DNA from: Ovoidimarina sp050299695
Lineage (GTDB): Bacteria; Pseudomonadota; Alphaproteobacteria; Rhodobacterales; Rhodobacteraceae
Assembly: GCA_050299695.1 (NCBI GenBank)
Contig: JBNKWI010000003.1
Location: 1 to 64,000, forward strand
DNA length: 64,000 nucleotides
Direction of reading: 5' to 3'
The notes under the pieces were generated by a model, which worked only from the letters and a program-made list of their open reading frames with translations, had not been told where the DNA came from and ran no database searches. Of the stretch, positions 1-8,927 are shown piece by piece (the stretch's first letter is position 1; the number at the start of each line of letters is the position of its first letter). A program made the position numbers and the translations under genes.

Positions 1-311
1 TGATCGTCACCACCACCCCTTCCGTCGAGGGCCGGAGCATCGCCCGGTATCACGGCATCGTCGTGGGCGAGGCGATTCTCGGCGCGAACGTGTTCCGGGA
101 TCTCTTCGCCTCGATCACCGATATCGTCGGCGGCCGCTCGGGGGCCTACGAGCAGGAGCTGGGCAAGGCGCGCGACATCGCGCTTCGCGAGCTCGAGGAG
201 CGGGCGGCGGCAAAGGGCGCCGATGCGGTGGTGGGCGTGGATCTCGATTACGAGGTCATCAACAACATGCTGATGGTCTCCGCCTCGGGCACCGCGGTGA
301 CCCTGGGCTAG
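1..311 (+). CDS. YbjQ/UPF0145 family protein (5' end cut by window edge)
   Basis: The reading frame is open from base 3 and begins IVTTTPSVEGRSI, which matches the usual N-terminus of YbjQ (UPF0145) proteins directly after the initiator Met. Only the first base of the start codon therefore seems to be missing. About 103 residues is the normal family length. The conserved GEAILGANVFRD and GGRSGAYEQEL stretches and the C-terminal GADAVVGVDLDYE are present. Members are small cytosolic proteins, sometimes called heavy-metal-binding, with no firmly established role. The next gene is 216 bases downstream on the same strand, so co-transcription is possible but not shown. Confidence 0.85.
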   Translation, partial: IVTTTPSVEGRSIARYHGIVVGEAILGANVFRDLFASITDIVGGRSGAYEQELGKARDIALRELEERAAAKGADAVVGVDLDYEVINNMLMVSASGTAVTLG

Positions 312-527
312 CCGGTTCCATGATCGCGCCACGCCACAATCCGGAAGAAGACCTGGGCATTTTCTCGAACGGAGGTGTCCGGCTTGGCGCATCCGAACAC
401 GATCATTTCCCGTGGACAATGGTTCGAACTCTAGGCGCTCGGTCCGGATTTTCCATCGCCGGGCCATGGTTTGGCCCCAATCGCTTGGCATCCCGGGCGA
501 GCCGAGCAATCGGGGAGTACCGGGGCC

Positions 528-1064
528 ATGGGCAGCCTTTCGCAGAGACAGCAGAGCCATTTCACCGACCGGATCCGCAGGATCGAGCAGGGCGGGCCGA
601 ACACGTCGGGCACGATCTACGCCGGCATCGACGGGGCCGAGCACCGGCGCCGGCGGAAGAAGCGCGAGCGCGTCTCGGGCAAGGGGATGCTGGGCCGGCT
701 CTTCATGCTGCCGTTCTCGCTGGCGCTGGGCGCCGGGCTGATGCTGGTAGGCCGGATTGCGGTCTTCCACGCGCTGGCCGATCCCGAGCTCATCCCGCCC
801 GAGAGGCTGGAACTGTTCCGGCTGACCGCCGATATCGGCATCGCGACGGTGCTGGCGCTGTTGCTGGTGCCCCTGTTCAGCGTCGGGCACGGGCTGCGGC
901 TGGTGCTGTTCATGGCGGGGTTCGTCGCCGTGATGCTGGGCGAATCCACGATCATCTCGAAAGCCCCCGGGCCGTTCACCTCGATGTTCTCGGAGGACTA
1001 CGTGCAGACCGCCATCGCGACGGCGCCGAAAGATCCGTTCTCGCCGGAGGCCCTCGGCCTCTAG
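528..1064 (+). CDS. Hypothetical membrane protein upstream of sufC
   Basis: This gene encodes 178 residues of a family I do not recognise. The N-terminal ~45 residues are polar and end in a basic stretch (HRRRRKKRER). Three likely membrane helices follow at about residues 52-75, 95-115 and 118-140, with a short C-terminal tail. I chose the ATG at 528 (MGSLSQRQ) because the protein becomes plausible from there; an in-frame ATG at 471 would add 19 unconvincing residues. It sits 79 bases before sufC on the same strand, a place where Rhodobacterales suf operons often carry small membrane genes. A link to Fe-S assembly is only positional. Confidence 0.7.
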   Translation: MGSLSQRQQSHFTDRIRRIEQGGPNTSGTIYAGIDGAEHRRRRKKRERVSGKGMLGRLFMLPFSLALGAGLMLVGRIAVFHALADPELIPPERLELFRLTADIGIATVLALLLVPLFSVGHGLRLVLFMAGFVAVMLGESTIISKAPGPFTSMFSEDYVQTAIATAPKDPFSPEALGL

Positions 1065-1143
1065 GCCAGCCCGAAATCCGAAATCATGCCGGGGCCGCCC
1101 ACAGGGCGGCGCCCGGTTTCGTCATGTCTGGGAGTCAGAATTC

Positions 1144-1898
<755 letters not shown>

Positions 1899-1899
<1 letters not shown>

Positions 1900-3182
1900 T
1901 GGCGCTGGCGGAGAAGACGGGCGCGGATCCGCTCGAGGCGCGGCTCGGGCCCGTCGCCGACGAAGGGGCCTGGGCGAAGGCGGCGCGCGGCGAGGCGGCC
2001 GGGCGGCTGCGCGCGATGGGCCTGCCGGGGCGCCGCGACGAATACTGGCGCTTCACGAACCCGGCGGATCTGAACGCCGCGGAGGCGCCGGAAGCGGTCG
2101 TGTTCGAGACCGGCGAGGCGGTCACGTTCGACGCGATCGACCGGCTGAAGATCGTCTTTGTCGATGGGGTGTTCGATGAGGGCGCCTCGGACGACCTGGC
2201 GCTGGAGGGTGTCGAGATCGAGCGGCTGAGCACGGCCGCGTCGCGCGACATCCACTGGGCGCGGGATCTCTACGGCGTGCTGGAAGCGCGCGGGCAGGCG
2301 CCGGTCGCGCGGCCCTTCGCGGCCCTGAACAGCGCGATGGCGACGGATGGCGTGACGATCCGGGTGACGGCGGCGGCGCCGAAGCCGGTGGCGCTGATCT
2401 ACCTGCATCGCGACACGCGGTCGGACGCGGTCTTGCACCATGTGGTGCGGGTCGAGGCCGGGGCGTCGCTGACGCTTCTGGAAAGCGGCCCGGCGGCGGC
2501 GCGGTTCAACAAGGTGATGGAAGTGGACGTGGCCGATGGCGGCGCGTTCCACCATGTCCGCGCGCAGGGTCGCGACCACGAGCGCCGGGCGATGACCTCG
2601 ATCTTCGCGCGGCTGGGCGAGGGGTCGGTCTACAAGAGCTTCACGCTCACGGCGAACGGGGTGCTGACCCGGAACGAGCAGGTGATCGAGCTGACCGGCG
2701 ACAATGGCGTTGCCCATGTAGCGGGCGCGGCGCTGGGCGACGGCAAGAGCTTTCACCACGACGACACGGTGTTCATCACCCATGACGCGGTGGGCTGCGA
2801 GAGCCGGCAGGTGTTCAAGAAGGTCTTGCGGAACGGCGCGACGGGGGTGTTCCAGGGCAAGATCCTGGTGAAGAAGGGGGCGCAGAAGACCGACGGCTAC
2901 CAGATCAGCCAGTCGCTGCTTCTGGACGGGGACAGCCAGTTCCTCGCCAAGCCCGAGCTCGAGATCTACGCCGATGACGTGGCCTGTTCGCACGGCTCCA
3001 CCTCGGGCGCCATTGACGAGGACGCGCTCTTTTACCTGCGCTCGCGCGGGGTGCCCGAAGCGGACGCGCAGGATCTCCTGACGCTGGCCTTCGTGGCCGA
3101 GGCGATCCAGGAGATCGAGGACGAGGCGATTGCCGCCGATATCCTTGCGCGGCTGGAGGGCTGGCTGGCGCGCCGCCGCTAA
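1899..3182 (+). CDS. sufD: Fe-S cluster assembly protein SufD
   Basis: This 427-residue protein is the SufD scaffold partner of SufB and SufC. The C-terminal half has the SufBD beta-helix pattern and the conserved ACSHGSTSGAIDEDALFYL segment, including the family's conserved histidine. The N-terminal portion contains the RRDEYWRFTNP motif common to alphaproteobacterial SufD. The ATG at 1899 overlaps the sufC stop; the frame is open further upstream, but that part lies inside sufC and is not real. Ten bases separate its stop from the next gene. Confidence 0.95.
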
Positions 3183-3192
3183 GGCCGGAACG

Positions 3193-3690
3193 ATGAGTGT
3201 GGCCCTCGACATCCTGCGCACCTACCGGGCGCCGCACGACGTGGTCCGGCGCCGGGCCGCGCCGCCCGCGTCGGAGCCGCGTGCGTTGGCGGTGCTGATG
3301 GCGGGGTGCCTCCTGATGTTCGTCTCGCGCTGGCCCGACCTGTCGCGGCTGGCCTGGGAGGATCCGTCGATCCCGCTCGACGCGCGTCTTGGGGGCGCGC
3401 TGCTGGGCTGGCTGATCATCGCGCCGCTCGGGTTCTACCTGCTGGCGCTGCTCGGGCGTTTCGCAGTGCGGGCGATGGGGGTGCGGGCAGGCGGCTACGA
3501 GGCGCGGATCGCGCTTTTCTGGGCGCTCCTGGCATCGGGGCCCTTGTGGCTCCTCAACGGGCTGACGCTGGGCTTTTCCGGCCCCGGCCCGGCGGCGACG
3601 CTGACCGGAAGCCTTGCGGCGCTCGCCTTCATGGTGTTCTGGGGAGCGGGCCTCCTTTCGTGGGGCCGCAACGAAGGGCAGGAGGCCTGA
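3193..3690 (+). CDS. YIP1-like integral membrane protein in suf operon
   Basis: The 165-residue product has a polar N-terminus of about 35 residues and then four or five hydrophobic segments (about 36-52, 70-97, 115-135 and 145-160). The start at 3193 (MSVALDILRTYR) lies 10 bases after sufD, behind a purine-rich AAGGCCGGAACG. Its stop overlaps the start of the next gene, another YIP1-type membrane protein, so the pair is likely made together. The sequence shows only a membrane protein; a YIP1-domain assignment is tentative and its role beside the Suf proteins is unknown. Confidence 0.8.
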   Translation: MSVALDILRTYRAPHDVVRRRAAPPASEPRALAVLMAGCLLMFVSRWPDLSRLAWEDPSIPLDARLGGALLGWLIIAPLGFYLLALLGRFAVRAMGVRAGGYEARIALFWALLASGPLWLLNGLTLGFSGPGPAATLTGSLAALAFMVFWGAGLLSWGRNEGQEA

Positions 3691-4289
3691 TGCCGACTTT
3701 CGCGCAGCTTTTGGCCATGATGGGCCGGTCGATCCAGGCGCCGCGCGAGGGAGCGGCGGAGATCCTGTCGCTCGGCGTGCCGCGCCAGGCCCTGGGGCTG
3801 ATCCTGGCGCTGGTCGTCGTGCTTTTGGGGATCGTCACCGAGGCCAATCTCCTGGTGGCGCCGCTCGACGAGAACATGCCCGCCGCGCTGGTCACGCTGA
3901 TCCACAACCCGGTGGCGATGGCGGCCATGCAGATGGCCGGGCTGGCGATAACCATCGCCGCGATCTTCTGGATCGGCCGCGCCTTCGGCGGCACCGGCGG
4001 GTTCGAGGAAACCGTGCTCCTGGTGAGCTGGCTGCAATTCATCGGGATCTGCCTGAGCCTCGCGCAACTGGTGCTCTACGTGCTGAACCCGGTTCTGGGC
4101 GAGATCTTCGGGCTGGCGACGGCGGTGCTGTCGATCTGGATGCTGACGCATTTCATCGCGGCGCTGCATGGCTTCCGCTCGGCGCTACCGGTCTTCGGGA
4201 TGATGGTCGCGACGGCCTTCGCGCTGATCTTCCTGGCGGCCCTCCTGCTGCTCCTGGCCGGCGTCCAACCCCCTTCGGGAGAAGTCTGA
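3690..4289 (+). CDS. YIP1 family membrane protein in suf operon
   Basis: This 199-residue protein fits the bacterial YIP1-domain pattern. A short amphipathic N-terminus (FAQLLAMMGRSIQAPREGA) is followed by about five membrane helices, including one near residues 30-52, one near 70-95 and a very hydrophobic C-terminal helix rich in Leu and Ala. It starts within the stop of the preceding gene and its own stop overlaps the sufS ATG. The run sufC-sufD-3193-3690-sufS therefore has no real gaps. No enzymatic motif is visible. Confidence 0.82.
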   Translation: MPTFAQLLAMMGRSIQAPREGAAEILSLGVPRQALGLILALVVVLLGIVTEANLLVAPLDENMPAALVTLIHNPVAMAAMQMAGLAITIAAIFWIGRAFGGTGGFEETVLLVSWLQFIGICLSLAQLVLYVLNPVLGEIFGLATAVLSIWMLTHFIAALHGFRSALPVFGMMVATAFALIFLAALLLLLAGVQPPSGEV

Positions 4290-5506
4290 TGTACGATGTC
4301 GATGCGATCCGCCGGGACTTCCCGATCCTCGCGCGCGAGGTGAACGGCAAGCCGCTGGTCTATCTCGACAACGGCGCGTCGGCGCAGAAGCCAAGCGCCG
4401 TGATCGACGCGATAACGCAGGCCTATTCGCAGGAATACGCCAACGTTCACAGGGGCTTGCACTACCTTTCCAATCTCGCGACCGAGAAATACGAAGCGGT
4501 TCGGGGCAAGGTGGCTCGGTTCCTGAACGCGGGCTCGGAAGACGAGATCGTGATGACCACGGGCACCACGCAGGGGATCAATCTCGTCGCCTATTCCTGG
4601 GCGATGCCGCGGATGGAGGCGGGCGACGAGATCGTGCTGTCGGTGATGGAGCACCACGCCAATATCGTGCCCTGGCACTTCCTGCGCGAGCGGCAGGGGG
4701 TGGTGCTGAAATGGGTCGATGTGGACGCCAATGGCGATCTCGACCCGCAGGCGGTGATCGACGCGATAGGGCCCCGGACGAAGCTGGTCGCGGTGACGCA
4801 TCTGTCGAACGTGCTGGGCACCAAGGTCGACGTCGCCGCGATTTCGGCTGGCGCGCGGGCCAAGGGGGTGCCGGTGCTGGTCGACGGATCGCAGGCGGCT
4901 GTGCATATGCCGGTCGACCTGCGGGCCATCGGCTGCGATTTCTACGCGATCACCGGGCACAAGCTCTACGGCCCGTCCGGCTCGGGTGCGATCTGGATCG
5001 CGAAGGAGCGGCTTGCCGAGATGCGCCCCTTCCTCGGTGGCGGCGACATGATCAAGGAGGTCCACAAGGACCGGGTGGACTATGCCGCGCCGCCGATGAT
5101 GTTCGAGGCGGGAACGCCGGGGATCGTGCAGCAGATCGGCCTCGGGGTGGCGCTCGGCTACATGATGGATCTCGGGATGGAGGCCATCGCCGCCCATGAA
5201 GACCGGCTGCGCGACTATGCGCGCGAGCGGCTCGGCGGGCTGAACTGGCTGGCGGTGCAAGGGAACTCGGCCGACAAGGCGGCGATCTTCTCCTTCACCA
5301 TGGCGGGCGCGCATGCCCATGACATCTCAACGATCCTCGACAAGAAGGGCGTCGCCGTGCGGGCGGGGCATCATTGCGCGGGGCCCTTGATGGACCATCT
5401 GGGCCTCACCGCCACCTGCCGCGCCTCGTTCGGGCTCTACAATACCGAGGCCGAGGTGGATGCGCTCGTGGACGCGCTGGAACTGGCCCGCGACCTTCTG
5501 GGCTGA
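4289..5506 (+). CDS. sufS: Cysteine desulfurase SufS
   Basis: SufS is a PLP enzyme that takes sulfur from L-cysteine and supplies it, as a persulfide, to the SufBCD scaffold. Of 405 residues, the PLP lysine is K225 in ITGHKLYGPSG. The catalytic cysteine is C363 in RAGHHCAGPLM, the short-loop group II context expected for SufS. The HHANIVPW and VHRGLHYLSNLAT segments are also typical. The ATG overlaps the stop of the preceding membrane gene. After its stop the same frame stays open into the next gene, although no canonical start codon lies in the first 117 bases. Confidence 0.96.
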   Translation: MYDVDAIRRDFPILAREVNGKPLVYLDNGASAQKPSAVIDAITQAYSQEYANVHRGLHYLSNLATEKYEAVRGKVARFLNAGSEDEIVMTTGTTQGINLVAYSWAMPRMEAGDEIVLSVMEHHANIVPWHFLRERQGVVLKWVDVDANGDLDPQAVIDAIGPRTKLVAVTHLSNVLGTKVDVAAISAGARAKGVPVLVDGSQAAVHMPVDLRAIGCDFYAITGHKLYGPSGSGAIWIAKERLAEMRPFLGGGDMIKEVHKDRVDYAAPPMMFEAGTPGIVQQIGLGVALGYMMDLGMEAIAAHEDRLRDYARERLGGLNWLAVQGNSADKAAIFSFTMAGAHAHDISTILDKKGVAVRAGHHCAGPLMDHLGLTATCRASFGLYNTEAEVDALVDALELARDLLG

Positions 5507-5623
5507 CCGCAGGCTCTTGAAATCCTTTCCCGATGCGGCTCTGATCGCGGCGGGGGAAGGGAGCGGAACATCGGACGGATTGCACGGGTCTTTGCCGGGG
5601 CGGCGGTCCTGGCCTGCGTCTCG

Positions 5624-6304
5624 GTGGCGGGCGCAATGGCGGCCGTGCGCGTCTCGGGCCCCGACCTGCCGCCGCTGCGGCCGTATTACCGTCCGGCCCG
5701 GCCCGAGGTGCTGACACCCGGCCCCGACACCGTCCGTCCCGCGCCCCGCGAGGCGCAGATCCCCCGGATGCGCTGGGAATACCGGCGCGGCGGGCTGCTC
5801 TGGACGCGGGTGACGCTCTCGGCGATCCGCGGCCACGGGCGGCCGCTTCTGGACGTGGTGCCCGAGGACATCGCCGACTGGTGCCCGGCCTATCCCGAGC
5901 AGGACGCGGAGGGCAGGGCGGCCTTCTGGGCGGCGCTGATCTCGACGCTGTCGCGCTACGAGAGCACCTGGAACCCCCGCGCGGTGGGCGGCGGCGGGCA
6001 GTGGCACGGGCTCCTGCAGATCCTGCCGAGCACGGCGGAGCTGCGGAACTGCCGGGCGGTCACCGCCGAGGACCTGCATCACGGCCCCTCGAACCTGAGC
6101 TGCGCCGTCCGGATCATGGCGGCCACGGTGCCGCGCGACCGGGCGGTCGCGGTACGGGGCGAGCGGCGCTGGCAGGGGGTCGCGGCGGATTGGGGGCCGA
6201 TCCGCACCGACTGGATGCGCCGCGACATGCAGCGCTACACGAAGCGCCAGAGCTATTGCCGCCCGCTGAACAGCGTCCGCCCCCGCCCGCGGCCCAGCCT
6301 GTGA
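5624..6304 (+). CDS. Lytic transglycosylase-like exported protein, start uncertain
   Basis: The product has an SLT-like core, with a candidate catalytic Glu in SRYESTWNP followed by GGGGQWHGLLQILPSTAE. This pattern fits muramidase-type lytic transglycosylases that cut peptidoglycan. Two cysteine pairs (WCPAY, and NCRAV with LSCAV) suggest an exported, disulfide-bonded protein. The start is a problem: GTG 5624 or ATG 5636 leaves only a stub of the hydrophobic leader. The same frame upstream reads IGRIARVFAGAAVLACVSVA, a convincing signal peptide that has only ATC (5570) or ATT (5579) as possible starts. A good purine run (GGGGGAAGGGAGCGG) ends three bases before that ATC. Confidence 0.72.
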   Translation: MAGAMAAVRVSGPDLPPLRPYYRPARPEVLTPGPDTVRPAPREAQIPRMRWEYRRGGLLWTRVTLSAIRGHGRPLLDVVPEDIADWCPAYPEQDAEGRAAFWAALISTLSRYESTWNPRAVGGGGQWHGLLQILPSTAELRNCRAVTAEDLHHGPSNLSCAVRIMAATVPRDRAVAVRGERRWQGVAADWGPIRTDWMRRDMQRYTKRQSYCRPLNSVRPRPRPSL

Positions 6305-6352
6305 TTGCGGGGCTTGCGGTGCGCCCCCGCCGAGGCTATGACCCCGGGCGAA

Positions 6353-6429
<77 letters not shown>

Positions 6430-6869
6430 TTTTTTCCACCATGAAGTCAAAGTCTTGGAAAGACATGCTCGTTTTGCCGAACGGCGAATACGAGAGCGGT
6501 CCGGCATCCGGAAGCAGGCCGGAATCCGCTTGAGGAAAATCTTGGCCCAGCCCGGACCGCCGGATTCGGCGAGGTTGCCTCAACAGTTCGAGCGCGGGCC
6601 AGCTCTGCTGCCGTTCTGGCGCTTCGAGACCTATTTCCTGCAGTCGCCGTCCCGAATCCCCCAAGTGCCTTCCCGGTTCGCGATGGCGTCGAGCCCGATC
6701 CGCGCGGCGGGATCGGTACAGGGACCGGAGCTGTCATAGACGCGACCGATGCCCGAGAGTCTTCCTCTCGGCCATCGCTCTTGCTGCCACCGTCATCTAC
6801 CGGCTAAGAGTCCAGACCCTAGAACCCGTTCAGGATCCGAACCGTCTCCAAAACCGACATGAGCAAACC
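6430..6869. other. Non-coding stretch after the tRNA
   Basis: About 440 bases hold no gene I can support on either strand. A short T-run follows the tRNA CCA directly. On the minus strand, bases 6745-6631 read as a plausible protein tail (GRVYDSSGPCTDPAARIG and further, to a TAG at 6631), but a stop lies a short way upstream and no start precedes it. It could be the remnant of a broken small secreted protein. Confidence 0.5.
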
Positions 6870-8927
6870 ATGACTGGGCCGAGAACTTCCGACGAACACA
6901 TCGCAGGGATGCCTTCCGTTCCGCCCGAAACCGAATCCGCCGAAACCGCGGCCGGCCTGGACACGTTCCTGCTCAGGGGAGGGCTTGTCGACGCCTATTT
7001 CGTTCGCCGCTCACGCATCCTGTTCGTGACGTTCGACAACCTTGCGTCCGTTGGCGAGTATCAGCCGCCGCAACCCTGGCTTCATGTGAGGATTATGAAG
7101 GCAGGCTTTTCCATTCTCGGCCTGATCGCGAGCCGGAAGGACTGGTATCGAAACGAAGACACGCCGCGCTTGCTGGAAAAGCTCAGGGACGCGGGTTTTT
7201 TCCGGGGGTTCGAGCGCGTTGTTTTCACGGGAGCATCCATGGGAGGGTATGCGGCTCTGACCTATTCGCGACTTGTTCCGGGTGCCGTCGTGTTGGCGTT
7301 CTCTCCACAGACGACATTGAGCCGCCGAATCGCCCCTTTCGAGAAGCGCTTTCGCTATGCGCAGCGGAAATGGAATTGGGACAGCCCCGATTTCCTGGAC
7401 GCCGCCGACGGTTTGTCGGAGGCGCGTGAGGTCTGGCTCTTCTATGATCCGTTTGTCCCCGAGGACCGGGCTCATGCCTTGCGGATAGAAGGCGACTCGA
7501 TAAGATATGTGAAATGCGGCCATTTCGGGCACAGATTGATCCGCCAGCTAAAGGCGTGCGGCGCGCTGGACGAAGTATTTCGGGACATTGGGACGGGCAC
7601 GTTCGACCGGGCGGTCTTCCGAAAGCTCATTCGAGCCCGGCGCGACGTAAGGCTATGGCGCAAGGAACTCCTCAAGAATCTTGAACATACCGGGCACAGG
7701 CGTCTCGCCCGACATATGGCCGAATGGTTCCTGAACGATGATCCGAATGCACGTTTCGCCCAAAAGGCGCATTTGCAACTGGGCGATCGGCCGGAAGTGC
7801 CGCCGGCCGAGTCGATAATCGTCAAGGACGGCAAACCGAAGCGGCCGTTTCGTGGTGAGATCCTGCGGCTGCGCGGGGCGATCGTCGTGCCCGAACGCGA
7901 CCATGACACCCGCCTTGCGTCAGGTGTGCTTCTGGCCGACCGAAGCTATTGCGAGTTGTCGCGGGCATGGATCCGCGCCGGCAAGGCGACGCCGGTCCCG
8001 TCGCTGTCGGATGACGAGCGGATAGAAGATCTGCCCGGGCGGCATCTTTTTGCGGGCCATATGCGGCGCCATTTTGGCCATTTCCTGGTCGAGTCCACCG
8101 CGCGCCTATGGGCTCTGTCCGAACTCGAGGGGAAGATTGATAGTGTCCTCTATCTGCCCTACCGGGGAGGCATCTTGCCGACGGAGCGGGCAATTTCAGC
8201 GATGGCCCCATTCTTCGAAAGACTTGGTGTCGCGATTCCTGTGCGGACCTACGACACGCCGGTTCGGGTCGAGGAACTTTATGTGCCGGAACTGGGCTTC
8301 GGCTGGTCGAACCGGTATGCCGGATCACCACTCTACAGGCGGTTCATGCGCGATCGGCTCGCCGGCGGAATCGCCGCAGAGGGCGGCGAGAAACTGTACA
8401 TCAGCCGCGCGAAGCTACCCTCTCGGCTTGGGGCCGTTCTCGGCGAGACCTTCATCGAACAGAACCTGTCCCGTCAGGGCTACGAGATATTTCATCCCGA
8501 GAAGCACCCGCTCGACGTGCAGATCGCACGCTACAAGGCGGCCCGGAAAATCGTTGCGCTTGACGGCTCCGCGCTCCATCTCGCGGCATATCTGTTCCGG
8601 GAGGGCGGCCGCGTTGCGATCATCCTGCGCCGATCCAAGGCCAATTCGGCGGACTACGTGTTGCAGTACCGATCTTTCTGCAACGTCACGCCGGACGTTA
8701 TTGATGTGATCCGCAAGGACTGGGTGTCGGGCGAGTCCACGCGCAGCGATTACCGGTCGGTGGGCGAGCTGGATTTCGCGTCCCTGTTCGGACAGTTGAC
8801 AACTCTCGGCTATGTTGAGGCCGATTTTACACCCGACCTGCCGTCAGAAAACGAAATCGCCGCACTGGTGCAAGAATTCTCGGAACGCCGCAGCGAGGAT
8901 TTCAGATTTATGGGTGACGAAACCTAG
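6870..8927 (+). CDS. Alpha/beta-hydrolase-like domain fused to GT61-type glycosyltransferase
   Basis: This is a 685-residue two-domain protein. Residues about 30-250 look like an alpha/beta hydrolase, with the nucleophile elbow FTGASMGGYAA placing Ser123 at the active site, an Asp in FYDPFVPED and a His in KCGHFGHRL. Residues about 340-620 resemble family GT61 (formerly DUF563). They contain HFGHFLVESTARLWAL, LYISRAKL, the region around EIFHPEKHPLDVQ, and the C-terminal KIVALDGSALHLAAYLF pattern. GT61 enzymes add sugars such as xylose or GlcNAc to surface glycans. There is no signal peptide. It opens the glycan block and ends tail-to-tail with the next gene, sharing a CTAG stop. The acceptor and the role of the hydrolase domain are unknown. 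Confidence 0.82.
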   Translation: MTGPRTSDEHIAGMPSVPPETESAETAAGLDTFLLRGGLVDAYFVRRSRILFVTFDNLASVGEYQPPQPWLHVRIMKAGFSILGLIASRKDWYRNEDTPRLLEKLRDAGFFRGFERVVFTGASMGGYAALTYSRLVPGAVVLAFSPQTTLSRRIAPFEKRFRYAQRKWNWDSPDFLDAADGLSEAREVWLFYDPFVPEDRAHALRIEGDSIRYVKCGHFGHRLIRQLKACGALDEVFRDIGTGTFDRAVFRKLIRARRDVRLWRKELLKNLEHTGHRRLARHMAEWFLNDDPNARFAQKAHLQLGDRPEVPPAESIIVKDGKPKRPFRGEILRLRGAIVVPERDHDTRLASGVLLADRSYCELSRAWIRAGKATPVPSLSDDERIEDLPGRHLFAGHMRRHFGHFLVESTARLWALSELEGKIDSVLYLPYRGGILPTERAISAMAPFFERLGVAIPVRTYDTPVRVEELYVPELGFGWSNRYAGSPLYRRFMRDRLAGGIAAEGGEKLYISRAKLPSRLGAVLGETFIEQNLSRQGYEIFHPEKHPLDVQIARYKAARKIVALDGSALHLAAYLFREGGRVAIILRRSKANSADYVLQYRSFCNVTPDVIDVIRKDWVSGESTRSDYRSVGELDFASLFGQLTTLGYVEADFTPDLPSENEIAALVQEFSERRSEDFRFMGDET

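Noticed and set aside
6447..6737. Minus-strand open frame of 96 codons in the post-tRNA gap
   Set aside because: Its composition is that of non-coding GC-rich DNA; another minus-strand frame in the same place looks more protein-like but is itself only a fragment.
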